DNA of 8,188 nucleotides from an uncultured Collinsella sp. (GCA_958446785.1 CAUCXP010000054.1:1-8188); one strand, 5' to 3'. Shown: positions 1 through 6,249, counted from the stretch's first letter. The notes: generated by a model not told the origin, from the sequence alone. Made by a program: numbers and translations.

Positions 1-270
1 GTCCCACTCGAGCCCCAGCCAAGCTAGGTCGTCAATCAATTGGGCGGCAAGTTCCGGGCGCTTGCAGCGATCGTCCAGGTCCTCGATGCGCAACACGATG
101 CTGCCGCCCTGGCTGCGGGCCGAAAGCCACGCACACAGGCAACTGAACACGTTGCCCAGGTGCATGCGGCCCGAGGGCGACGGGGCAAAGCGGCCCACGA
201 CGGGGGTAGGCGCTGCCGTTGCTGGTGCGTCCGCGGCGTGTGTTGCTATGTTGCATGCGTTGATATCCAT
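1..270 (-). CDS. gluQRS: Glutamyl-Q tRNA(Asp) synthetase, N-terminal part (cut by window edge)
   Basis: The 90 visible residues form the start of a class I glutamyl-tRNA synthetase-like Rossmann domain. After a 24-residue leader rich in Ala, Thr and Pro comes GRFAPSPSG (residues 26-34), the HIGH-type signature HLGN (37-40), and RIEDLD (61-66). Full glutamyl-tRNA synthetases normally have IEDTD at that last position, whereas IEDLD is typical of GluQRS. GluQRS is a short paralogue lacking the anticodon domain; it attaches glutamate to queuosine at position 34 of tRNA(Asp) in the cytoplasm. The ATG at 270-268 is the only ATG ahead of the GRFAPSPSG motif, and no Shine-Dalgarno sequence precedes it. 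The rest of the gene, including the KMSKS loop, lies beyond the left edge, so a true GltX cannot be fully excluded. Confidence 0.85.
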   Translation of the reverse strand, partial: MDINACNIATHAADAPATAAPTPVVGRFAPSPSGRMHLGNVFSCLCAWLSARSQGGSIVLRIEDLDDRCKRPELAAQLIDDLAWLGLEWD

Positions 271-277
271 GCGGACG

Positions 278-283
278 AGTATA
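278..283 (-). promoter_or_regulatory. Candidate -10 element (TATACT) of gluQRS, leaderless start
   Basis: Read on the minus strand, TATACT matches the sigma-70/SigA -10 consensus at five of six bases. It ends seven bases before the gluQRS ATG, which would place the transcription start on or next to the A of the start codon. The seven intervening bases contain no purine-rich ribosome binding site. There is no recognisable -35 hexamer at a 16-18 base spacing, so the promoter call rests on the -10 alone. Confidence 0.45.
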
Positions 284-407
284 GCGCGGGGCGCGGTGGG
301 GGAGACGCTGCCGTGGCCTGCAAGTTGCCGAGGCCGCGCGTTGCGCGTGCCGGACCACCGGCTCGATAGCTCGATCGCCGCCCGCCAGCCCAACCCCTCA
401 AACGACA

Positions 408-443
408 GAAACCCCGGCAGCTCTTCGCAACTGCCGGGGTTTC
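408..443. terminator. Perfect 13-bp hairpin, orphan terminator-like
   Basis: GAAACCCCGGCAG (408-420) is the exact reverse complement of 431-443, with a 10-base loop (421-430). The stem is GC-rich with AAA/TTT at its base, the usual form of an intrinsic terminator. The T-run after it is only three bases on the plus strand, with the same number of T's at the stem base on the minus strand. No gene ends near it: gluQRS starts 138 bases away pointing left, and the DUF2207 gene starts 335 bases away pointing right. It may end an unannotated small RNA, insulate gluQRS from readthrough, or be left over from a lost gene. Confidence 0.6.
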
Positions 444-480
444 CGCGGAAAAGGGGGACATGATCCTCAAGCGAACGGCA

Positions 481-520
481 AAGGGGCAAACCGTTTTCGC
501 TCAACTGCTTTATGCCCCTT
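481..520. repeat. Inverted repeat with 8-bp arms
   Basis: AAGGGGCA (481-488) is the exact reverse complement of TGCCCCTT (513-520), separated by 24 bases. A second imperfect pairing overlaps its left arm: GCGAACGG (471-478) can pair with CCGTTTTCGC (491-500) if two T's bulge. The two pairings compete, which could mean alternative RNA structures or simply chance in a repetitive intergenic stretch. No T-run follows. Confidence 0.35.
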
Positions 521-621
521 GCTCGCGGACTCAATCAGTGCGCATGCGGCAACACAAAGCCGCTACACCTGTGACGGAGCTATGAAGTGGTATCTATTGC
601 CGGAGCGGGCTATGCCAAGGA

Positions 622-664
622 GTGTCCCAGATTGCCGGCAGATAAGGAACGTCCCCAGGTGCCG
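622..664. repeat. REP-like dispersed repeat, copy A
   Basis: The segment holds TGTCCCA (623-629), an 8-bp palindrome TGCCGGCA (633-640), and GGAACGTCCCCAG (646-658). The minus-strand reading of the last block, CTGGGGACGTTCC, matches 12 of 13 bases of the block at 2823-2835 in copy B. Copy B has the same order: TGTCCC block, 8-bp palindrome, GGGACGTTCC block. Short intergenic palindromic repeats of this kind are often mobilised by IS200/IS605-like (RAYT) transposases, but none is encoded in this window. Confidence 0.5.
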
Positions 665-738
665 GCCGCGGGCGTGACTTTCGTCCCGTTTGATACTCCG
701 CTGGCCTAGATGTTCGTCATGTGCGCCCGTAAACGTGG

Positions 739-744
739 GACAAT
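739..744 (+). promoter_or_regulatory. Candidate -10 element (GACAAT) for the DUF2207 gene
   Basis: GACAAT lies 34 bases upstream of the preferred start codon at 779. Transcription from it would begin near 751 and give a leader of about 28 bases containing the AAAGGA ribosome binding site at 766-771. The bases 16-18 positions upstream of it give no good TTGACA match. TTGATA at 690-695 resembles a -35 but is too far away to pair with it. This is a weak call. Confidence 0.3.
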
Positions 745-778
745 GGCGTTGCTGGTATCACAGACAAAGGATGTGCCT

Positions 779-2722
779 ATGAACGCCCCCGTTGCCAAAA
801 CCTGTCGGCAGCGCCGCCTGTTTGCGCGATTCGCTTCCGTCTGCGCGCTCGTTGCGCTTGCGTTGTTGCTGCTGCCTGCCGCCGCGCACGCCGACGGCTA
901 CTCCATGACCCAAACCTACATCAGTGCCACGGTCGAGGCCGATGGATCGCTGACCGTTGTCGAGGGACGCCAGTTTGATTTCGACGACGACATCAACGGC
1001 GTGTTTTGGGAGATCAATACGGGCACCAACCAGCAGGGCGGCACGGCGGACGTTGACGTGCTGAGTGTCGAGGAAGAGGACACCGCGTTTAACAAAGTCG
1101 ATAGCGCGAACAAGGGCGATTCTGGCGTCTACACGGTCGAGCAGGCCGGTGACGGCGTAAGGATTAAGGTGTTCAGCCCCCACGAGAGCGGCGACAGCGC
1201 GACCTATTACGTGAGCTATACCATGACCGGTGCAGTCATGAACTGGTCCGATACCGCCGAGCTCTACTGGAAGTTTGTGGGTGACGGCTGGTCTGCGGAT
1301 TCCGATGATGTCGAGATGGAAGTGTACTTCGCAAATGCCGCCGCCGGGACGGCGGCCGTCAAGGGCGATAACTTCCGCGCATGGGGCCACGGCCCGCTGA
1401 CGGGCGACGTATCGCTCGATGCGGATGAACCCATGGTCACCTATACCATTCCCTGCGTGCATCAGGGCGAATTCGCCGAGGCGCGCATCGCCTTCCCCAG
1501 CGACTGGGTGCCTTGGCTTTCCGCTTCGAACGAGGAGCGCATGCCGACAATCCTGAGCGAGGAGAAGGCATGGGCCGACGAGGCTAACGCCCGCCGCGCT
1601 CACGCTCGCATGATTGCCAACGTGCTTGCCGTGGTGAGTGTTGTCGCGGCGGCGACCTTTACCGGCGTCATCGTCGTGCTCAAGTTGCGCCGCCGCAAGC
1701 CAAGGCCGCTCTTCCAAGACGAATACTTCCGCGACGTGCCCTCCGCCGACCATCCCGCTGTGCTCTCGGCCCTTATGAGCTGGAACGAGGTGCCCGACCA
1801 GGCTTATATCGCCACGCTTATGAAGCTCACCGACGATCGCGTGATCAAGCTCGAGGAAGCGAGCGTGACTAAGGCTAAGAAGGGCCTGTTGGGGCGCGAG
1901 AAAGAGGAGCAGACCTACCGCGTGACGGTGAGCGATGCAGGCTGGAGGCTGGCCAAGGGCATTGACCGCACGGTGCTTAAGGTGTTCTTCGCCGGTGTTA
2001 AGCCCGACGAAAACGGCGACCGCTCGCGCACGTTCGACGAGCTGCAGCACTACGTCAAGCAGCACGCTACGCCCGTGGGCGACAAGCTCGAGGACTATCA
2101 GAACACCGTTAAGGGCAAGCTGGCCGATAGCGAGTACGTTGCCTCGGACGGCATTGTCGCAATGGTGTTTGGCCTGGTCCTTGGCATCTTGGTCGCCTTT
2201 GTTCCCGTGGGGTCTATCTTCTTTACCGATGGCGCTACGGCGAACATTATCGCCGCCGTGATCTCGGTGCCCATCGTGCTGGTAGGCATTGGCGTGAGCC
2301 TTACCTTCCGCCGCTTTACGCCGGAGGGTGCCGAGGTCGCGGCCCGCTGCAAGGCACTCAAGCATTGGCTCGAGGATTTCACGCGTCTAAAGGAAGCCGT
2401 CCCCGGCGATCTGGTCCTGTGGAATAAACTTCTGGTGATGGGTGCGGCGCTGGGCGTTTCGAAGGAAGTCCTACGTCAGCTTGCCGAGGCTGTTCCTCCC
2501 GAGGTGCGCGAGGCCGACGGTTTCTACGACAATTACCCCTGCTACTGGTGGTACTACCATCATTACGGCAACGAGTCGCCGATGGATTCGTTCGACGGCG
2601 TGTATCACGAGAGCATCCGTGAGCTCGCGTCGAGCTCCGACAGCTCGGGCGGCGGCGGAGGCGGCGGCTTCTCGGGCGGCGGCGGTGGTGGCGTCGGCGG
2701 AGGCGGCGGCGGAACGTTCTAG
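779..2722 (+). CDS. DUF2207 family membrane protein with glycine-rich tail
   Basis: I place the start at ATG 779 because AAAGGA (766-771) sits seven bases before it and the protein then opens with a clean signal peptide: basic residues 10-17, a hydrophobic core from about 20 to 33, and likely cleavage after AHA (residue 38). The frame is open back to 710, but no binding site supports an earlier start. Residues about 39-275 form an extracellular domain matching the DUF2207 pattern (ADGSLTVVEGRQFDF, INGVFWEI). A membrane segment follows at about 278-303, then a charged LRRRK stretch and a cytoplasmic domain. Two more membrane segments lie at about 458-482 and 488-511. Residues 582-597 are unusually aromatic (YPCYWWYYHHYG). 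Residues 624-647 are almost entirely glycine, ending in TF, as many DUF2207 proteins do. The family's function is unknown. The gene stands alone, with its own terminator. Confidence 0.85.
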   Translation: MNAPVAKTCRQRRLFARFASVCALVALALLLLPAAAHADGYSMTQTYISATVEADGSLTVVEGRQFDFDDDINGVFWEINTGTNQQGGTADVDVLSVEEEDTAFNKVDSANKGDSGVYTVEQAGDGVRIKVFSPHESGDSATYYVSYTMTGAVMNWSDTAELYWKFVGDGWSADSDDVEMEVYFANAAAGTAAVKGDNFRAWGHGPLTGDVSLDADEPMVTYTIPCVHQGEFAEARIAFPSDWVPWLSASNEERMPTILSEEKAWADEANARRAHARMIANVLAVVSVVAAATFTGVIVVLKLRRRKPRPLFQDEYFRDVPSADHPAVLSALMSWNEVPDQAYIATLMKLTDDRVIKLEEASVTKAKKGLLGREKEEQTYRVTVSDAGWRLAKGIDRTVLKVFFAGVKPDENGDRSRTFDELQHYVKQHATPVGDKLEDYQNTVKGKLADSEYVASDGIVAMVFGLVLGILVAFVPVGSIFFTDGATANIIAAVISVPIVLVGIGVSLTFRRFTPEGAEVAARCKALKHWLEDFTRLKEAVPGDLVLWNKLLVMGAALGVSKEVLRQLAEAVPPEVREADGFYDNYPCYWWYYHHYGNESPMDSFDGVYHESIRELASSSDSSGGGGGGGFSGGGGGGVGGGGGGTF

Positions 2723-2736
2723 CGGTCCTAAATTAC

Positions 2737-2784
2737 GGGATGGGCTTTTCTCGACAGCCGTCGGGGGAAGCCCATCCCATTTTT
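2737..2784 (+). terminator. Rho-independent terminator of the DUF2207 gene
   Basis: GGGATGGGCTT (2737-2747) pairs perfectly with AAGCCCATCCC (2768-2778), and five T's follow at 2780-2784. The 20-base loop contains a small inner pairing (CGAC with GTCG). It starts 14 bases after the stop codon. It may also serve the convergent acetyltransferase gene from the other side, although the minus-strand T-run (GTAATTT) is weaker. Confidence 0.85.
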
Positions 2785-2800
2785 ATGCGCTACCTACGAA

Positions 2801-2848
2801 GACTGTCCCCAACGACTAGTCACTGGGAACGTTCCTAAATGACTGGGT
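2801..2848. repeat. REP-like dispersed repeat, copy B
   Basis: This lies between two convergent gene ends. It contains TGTCCCCA (2804-2811), the 8-bp palindrome GACTAGTC (2814-2821), and CTGGGAACGTTCC (2823-2835), which includes the perfect palindrome GGAACGTTCC except for one extra G. Order and spacing resemble copy A at 622-664, although the palindrome sequence differs. TGTCCCCA and CTGGGAAC form an imperfect inverted pair around the palindrome. Confidence 0.5.
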
Positions 2849-2861
2849 ATGGCTGCCGGGT

Positions 2862-3503
2862 TTAGGCTGTTAGGTCGAGTTCGTAGAGGAAGCTTTCGCG
2901 CGGCATGTCGTGACGGCGCTCTTCGCGGTTGGCGCGGTGCGTGGCCGTGCGCTTAAAGCCGTGCAGCTCGTAGAACTTCCACGAGCAGTTGGAGTCGGTG
3001 TACAGGTGCGCCCTCGTCGCTCCAAGCGAGGACAGGTGCGAGACCGCGGCATCGAGCAGAACCGTGCCAACGCCCAGGCCATGGACATCGCGATCCACGG
3101 CAAGCAGCGTGACCTCGTTGTCGTGCGGCAACGGGCTGCTCTCGAGCAGGCGGTTGTTGGTTCGGATGGTTGCGCGCACAAACGAGAGGTACTCGGCGCA
3201 GGCATCGGGCTCTAGCTCACGCATCTGCGATAGCAGCGCGCGTTCGGTATCCATCCAATGTTCCTTAACGGTGGCGCCGGAGCTCTGTCCCGCACGCGCG
3301 AGCGAAATGCCACGCGCCTGACCGTCGATTACGGCAACCTGTGAAAACGTCGACGACGAAAGGCAGTAGGCGAGGTCGCACGCGGCCTCAAGGCGGTTGT
3401 ACTCATCGTTATCCGAATTGTTATGCCAAAGCTGCTGCAGAATCAGCGCGATGGCGTCGAAGTCTTCGGTATCAAACGGTCGGTAGAGAACCCGCGAGAC
3501 CAT
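2862..3503 (-). CDS. GNAT family N-acetyltransferase
   Basis: The 213-residue protein has the marks of a Gcn5-related acetyltransferase, which moves an acetyl group from acetyl-CoA to an amine. Motif A, the pyrophosphate-binding loop, is seen as VTLLAVDRDVHGLGVGTVLL (131-150), with H-G-L-G-V-G in place of the common R/Q-x-x-G-x-G. Motif B follows at about 161-184: GATRAHLYTDSN, then SWKFYELHGFKR, the usual Y/F-x-x-x-GF ending. The substrate cannot be read from the sequence. The length exceeds a minimal 150-residue GNAT because of a long N-terminal half (residues 1-128), which has a weaker GNAT look (VAVIDGQARGISLAR) and carries an acidic helix-rich insert. The start at 3503 is supported by AAAGAGG just upstream. 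It diverges from purH and converges on the DUF2207 gene. No acetylation partner is adjacent. Confidence 0.85.
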   Translation of the reverse strand: MVSRVLYRPFDTEDFDAIALILQQLWHNNSDNDEYNRLEAACDLAYCLSSSTFSQVAVIDGQARGISLARAGQSSGATVKEHWMDTERALLSQMRELEPDACAEYLSFVRATIRTNNRLLESSPLPHDNEVTLLAVDRDVHGLGVGTVLLDAAVSHLSSLGATRAHLYTDSNCSWKFYELHGFKRTATHRANREERRHDMPRESFLYELDLTA

Positions 3504-3665
3504 GGTGCCTCTTTCTTTTGCGGATGCATATCGAGCACAGTTCTACCACGCCATTGGCATCAAATTATGGTGCCCCTGTGTTCCATGAACTCACCGTGCC
3601 CGGTGCCGTACCCATCCCCTCCGCTCGCAAACTTTTTCTGCACATGCGCCCGTTGCGGGGTGCAT

Positions 3666-3683
3666 CGATGCGCTCGATGCGCT
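3666..3683. repeat. Perfect tandem 9-bp repeat upstream of purH
   Basis: CGATGCGCT occurs twice head to tail (3666-3674 and 3675-3683), directly before the dyad at 3685-3706 and about 100 bases upstream of the purH start. It could be a pair of protein-binding half-sites or a slippage product. Confidence 0.5.
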
Positions 3684-3684
3684 A

Positions 3685-3706
3685 CATTGAATCAGTATTT
3701 TCAATG
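3685..3706. promoter_or_regulatory. Dyad symmetry in the purH upstream region, possible operator
   Basis: CATTGAA (3685-3691) and TTCAATG (3700-3706) are exact reverse complements, separated by eight mostly A/T bases. The dyad stands out in an otherwise GC-rich region 75 bases before purH and 182 bases before the divergent acetyltransferase start. It does not match the E. coli PurR operator or the Bacillus PurBox. No confident -10/-35 pair for purH was found near it; TACATT (3683-3688) and TATTTT (3696-3701) are the best -10-like strings and both overlap the dyad. Confidence 0.4.
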
Positions 3707-3769
3707 CCGCTGCGCGAGCGCTGCAGATCGACGTATCACCGACTCACAGAGCACGGCGGCGTACCAGAC

Positions 3770-3775
3770 AGGAGG
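3770..3775 (+). promoter_or_regulatory. Ribosome binding site of purH
   Basis: A full AGGAGG lies five bases before the ATG at 3781. This is the best Shine-Dalgarno match in the window and fixes the purH start. Confidence 0.85.
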
Positions 3776-3780
3776 ACTGC

Positions 3781-5388
3781 ATGGGATCTGATGTGAAGAT
3801 CGCACGCGCGTTGATCTCGGTTACCGATAAAACGGGCGTCGTCGATTTCGCACGGACGCTGGTTGACGACTTTGGCGTCGAGATCATCTCTACGGGCGGC
3901 ACGGCTCGTGCCATCGAGGACGCGGGCGTTCCCGTAACCCCCATCGAGGAGTTCACGGGCTATCCCGAGATGATGGACGGCCGCGTCAAGACGCTGCACC
4001 CCAAGGTCCACGGCGCGCTGCTGGCCCGCCGCGATTCCGAGCAGCACATGCAGGAGGCGGCTCAGCACGGCATTAAGCTGATCGACCTGGTCGTCGTCAA
4101 CCTGTACGAGTTCGAGAAGACCGTCGCCAACCCCGAGGTCACCTTCGCGGACGCCATCGAGCACATCGACATCGGTGGCCCCTCCATGCTGCGCTCTGCC
4201 GCCAAGAACGCCACGAGCGTTACCGTCATTTCCGACCCGGCCGACTATGATGCCGTCCTGGCCGAGATGCACGAGACCGGTGGCTGCACCACGCTTTCCA
4301 CCCGTCGTCGCCTGCAGGTGAAGGTCTACCAGACCACCGCCGCCTACGACACGGCTATCTCCCGTTGGCTTGCCGCCCAGGCAAGCGACGTGGCGGACAC
4401 CTCTGCCAAGCTCGAGATCTCGCTGGAGAAGGTCGACGACCTGCGCTATGGCGAGAACCCGCAGCAGAAGGCTACGGTCTACCGCTTTGTCGAGGGCTGC
4501 GAGAACACCGCGAGCTCGCAGTTCCCGCTCGTTGGCTCCGAGCAGATCCAGGGCAAGCCGCTCAGCTACAACAACTATCTGGATGCCGATGCCGCTTGGA
4601 ACCTGGTCCGCGAGTTCGACGAGCCGGCCTGCGTGATCCTCAAGCACCAGAACCCCTGCGGTTCTGCCGTTGCCGAGGACATCACGGCTGCCTACGACCG
4701 CGCCTTTGCCTGCGATCCCAAGAGTGCCTTTGGCGGCATCATCGCCTGCAACCGCGAGGTTCCCTATGAGCTGGTCGAGCACTTTGCCGATCAGAACAAG
4801 CAGTTCGTCGAGGTCATCATCGCCCCGAGCTACACTGCCGAGGCGCTCGAGCGCATGGCCAAGCGCCCCAACCTGCGCGTGCTGGCCACCGGCGGCGTGG
4901 ACCACGGCGCCCAGGTGGAGCTGCGCTCCATCGACGGCGGCATGCTGGTGCAGGAAGTCGACCACGTGACCGAGGATCCCGCGACCTTTACGTTCCCCAC
5001 CGACCGCAAGCCCACCGACGCCGAGATGGCCGAGCTCGAGTTTGCCTGGAAGGTCTGCAAGGGCGTTAAGTCCAACGCCATCTTGGTTTCCAAGGGCAAG
5101 GCCGGCATTGGCATGGGCCCGGGTCAGCCTAACCGCGTTGACTCTGCGCTGCTTGCCTGCGAGCGCGCCGAGGACTTCTGCGAGCGCGAGGGCGTGGAGA
5201 AGGGCGGCTTTGCCTGTGCAAGCGACGCGTTCTTCCCGTTCCGCGACAACGTCGACGTTCTTGCTGCACACGGCGTGACCTGCATCATTCAGCCCGGCGG
5301 CTCCAAGCGCGACGACGAGAGTATCCAGGCCTGCAACGAGCACAATATTGCTATGGTGTTTACAGGCGCTCGCCACTTCCGCCACTAA
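3781..5388 (+). CDS. purH: Bifunctional AICAR formyltransferase / IMP cyclohydrolase
   Basis: PurH carries out the last two steps of de novo purine synthesis in the cytoplasm. AICAR is formylated with 10-formyl-tetrahydrofolate to FAICAR, which is then cyclised to IMP. The N-terminal MGS-like cyclohydrolase domain (about residues 1-150) shows SVTDKTG, STGGT (37-41), and the family block [20 protein letters not shown]. The C-terminal formyltransferase domain shows [22 protein letters not shown], and KHQNPCG with the catalytic Lys-His pair at 288-289. It also has [35 protein letters not shown], and the terminal TGARHFRH. Its 535 residues fit a bacterial PurH (about 510-540), and it appears complete and intact. 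It is transcribed alone, with its own terminator; no other pur gene is visible on either side. Confidence 0.98.
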   Translation: MGSDVKIARALISVTDKTGVVDFARTLVDDFGVEIISTGGTARAIEDAGVPVTPIEEFTGYPEMMDGRVKTLHPKVHGALLARRDSEQHMQEAAQHGIKLIDLVVVNLYEFEKTVANPEVTFADAIEHIDIGGPSMLRSAAKNATSVTVISDPADYDAVLAEMHETGGCTTLSTRRRLQVKVYQTTAAYDTAISRWLAAQASDVADTSAKLEISLEKVDDLRYGENPQQKATVYRFVEGCENTASSQFPLVGSEQIQGKPLSYNNYLDADAAWNLVREFDEPACVILKHQNPCGSAVAEDITAAYDRAFACDPKSAFGGIIACNREVPYELVEHFADQNKQFVEVIIAPSYTAEALERMAKRPNLRVLATGGVDHGAQVELRSIDGGMLVQEVDHVTEDPATFTFPTDRKPTDAEMAELEFAWKVCKGVKSNAILVSKGKAGIGMGPGQPNRVDSALLACERAEDFCEREGVEKGGFACASDAFFPFRDNVDVLAAHGVTCIIQPGGSKRDDESIQACNEHNIAMVFTGARHFRH

Positions 5389-5417
5389 GTTCCGCCCTGG
5401 GACAAAATAATCTCCGC

Positions 5418-5453
5418 AAAAGACGGCTGCTCCGTTTGGAGGGCCGTCTTTTT
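5418..5453 (+). terminator. Rho-independent terminator of purH
   Basis: AAAAGACGGC (5418-5427) pairs with GCCGTCTTTT (5443-5452). An inner stem, CTCC (5430-5433) with GGAG (5438-5441), closes a four-base loop, and a run of five T's ends at 5453. It starts 30 bases after the purH stop and separates purH from the next gene. The stem is flanked by A's on the left and T's on the right, so it could act in both directions. Confidence 0.9.
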
Positions 5454-5455
5454 GG

Positions 5456-5461
5456 TATAAG
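5456..5461 (+). promoter_or_regulatory. Candidate -10 element (TATAAG) just after the purH terminator
   Basis: TATAAG begins three bases after the terminator T-run. Transcription from it would start near 5468, almost on the ATG at 5470 (leaderless) or 26 bases before the ATG at 5494, which has GAAAGG (5481-5486) ahead of it. The -35 region would fall inside the terminator hairpin, where TTTGGA (5435-5440) is the closest match at a short 15-base spacing. Confidence 0.35.
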
Positions 5462-5469
5462 AGGACGGA

Positions 5470-6201
5470 ATGACTAACACGAAAGGTATGACCATGCCCC
5501 AGATTGATGATGCCGAACTGTTTGGCAATGCCGAGGACCAGCGTGCGTACGAGGACTTTTGCGCCAATCAGGAGGCGGTCGAGAAGTTCACGCTCGACAA
5601 GCCCGCGCTTGTCTGCCGTTGGCGCATGTCCAACAAAAAGGTGCCCATGCTCAACCGCCACATCCGCGCACTGTCCGAGCGCCTGGTACAGGGCGAGCCG
5701 CTTACCCATAACATGCTCAGCTGGGCCAAACAGCACGTTGAGTGGTCGCTTGCCGAGGGTGATTACACCGCACGCGACGGCGTGCTCATGCTGGTGATCG
5801 ACATCAACGGCAACGCTGCCATGACGGTGGGGGAGTACGAGCCGCTGGCCGATACGTCGGCCAAGGCGCTGCGTGCCCGCTCCGCCGAGGCCCGCTCCGA
5901 GGCCGACGAGACCGGCGTGGCGCCCGAGCTGCTCGCCGCCGTCAACAACGGCGAGCTTGCCTTTGTGGCGCCGGCGGACGAGTGCCTGTGCGGCACGGCG
6001 ACGCTCATCGAGCAACTGGCCCAGACCAAGGGCATCCCGGTCACGCGCGTAGACATTCCCGCGCAGCTTAAGGGCGCGTTGTTCCTGGTGAGCGACGAGC
6101 ACGGCGTGGTCCCCGCAACCGAGACGGACGCCGCCGAGGCCGACGCCGCGACGGTCGCTTTCTTCGCCGAAGGCTACGAAAAGCTCCGTGCCCGCTGCTA
6201 A
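5470..6201 (+). CDS. Conserved-looking hypothetical protein, 243 residues
   Basis: I do not recognise this protein. Coding is supported by a long open frame with the same GC-rich third positions as its neighbours. Possible starts are ATG 5470 (GAGGA four bases ahead), 5488, and 5494 (GAAAGG seven bases ahead); 5470 and 5494 are about equally plausible. There is no signal peptide or membrane segment, so it is probably cytoplasmic and is acidic overall. Residues 15-75 are helical and charged, and residues 104-127 look like a beta-rich core (DGVLMLVIDINGN). Residues 129-150 are an Ala/Arg/Glu-rich helix, and 160-215 contain another mixed alpha/beta part (LAFVAPADECLCGTATLIEQL, RVDIPAQLKGALFLV). 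The ADECLCGTAT string faintly recalls class IV aminotransferases, but the other motifs of that family are missing, so I make no functional claim. Terminators or hairpins bound it on both sides, so it is likely monocistronic. Confidence 0.75.
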   Translation: MTNTKGMTMPQIDDAELFGNAEDQRAYEDFCANQEAVEKFTLDKPALVCRWRMSNKKVPMLNRHIRALSERLVQGEPLTHNMLSWAKQHVEWSLAEGDYTARDGVLMLVIDINGNAAMTVGEYEPLADTSAKALRARSAEARSEADETGVAPELLAAVNNGELAFVAPADECLCGTATLIEQLAQTKGIPVTRVDIPAQLKGALFLVSDEHGVVPATETDAAEADAATVAFFAEGYEKLRARC

Positions 6202-6249
6202 ATGATTTTTCTGGGACGGGGATTTAATAATCATTTGATCCCCGCGCCC
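6200..6249 (+). other. Overlapping inverted repeats after the hypothetical gene
   Basis: Two inverted repeats interlock here. AAATGATT (6200-6207, overlapping the stop codon) is the reverse complement of AATCATTT (6229-6236). CGGGGAT (6217-6223) is the reverse complement of ATCCCCG (6238-6244), extended by GGG (6213-6215) with CCC (6247-6249) across a small internal loop. The GC-rich hairpin has no T-run, so it is not a classic terminator, but it could end or protect the upstream transcript. Only one base separates the AATCATTT and ATCCCCG arms, so the two stems probably exclude each other rather than form a full pseudoknot. Confidence 0.5.

Larger units (their letters stand above)
271..778. 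other. Intergenic region of about 500 bases, no convincing gene
   Basis: This stretch separates two divergently oriented genes. All frames crossing it are short, lack a ribosome binding site, or consist of low-complexity Arg/Ala/Pro translation typical of GC-rich non-coding DNA. One frame is open from about 562 to the TAG at 707-709, but it has no well-placed start codon and runs straight through the REP-like repeat at 622-664, so I do not call it. Listed separately are a perfect hairpin (408-443), a second inverted repeat (481-520), the repeat itself, and a candidate promoter (739-744). No tRNA-like cloverleaf was found on either strand. Confidence 0.6.

Noticed and set aside
271..407. Possible tRNA or structured RNA before the orphan hairpin
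   Set aside because: No T-loop GTTCGANTC, no CCA-bearing acceptor stem and no consistent cloverleaf were found on either strand.
40..463. Plus-strand frames overlapping gluQRS and the hairpin
   Set aside because: They are antisense to the [13 protein letters not shown] coding sequence and have no ribosome binding site; the translation is low-complexity.
562..709. Short plus-strand frame ending at TAG 707-709
   Set aside because: It has no well-placed start codon and runs through the dispersed repeat at 622-664, with no recognisable protein similarity.
710..778. Upstream start at 710 for the DUF2207 gene
   Set aside because: No ribosome binding site precedes it, and it would put 23 residues ahead of an otherwise normal signal peptide.
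758..2365. A 535-codon open frame on the minus strand inside the DUF2207 gene
   Set aside because: It is antisense to a protein with a clear signal peptide and family features. It has no recognisable motif and is a composition artefact.
3504..3780. Purine riboswitch or known PurR/PurBox operator upstream of purH
   Set aside because: I see no purine aptamer core, no E. coli-type PurR palindrome and no Bacillus-type PurBox.
3341..3796. Plus-strand frames running from the acetyltransferase gene into purH
   Set aside because: They overlap the well-supported acetyltransferase 5' end antisense and have no ribosome binding site or motif.
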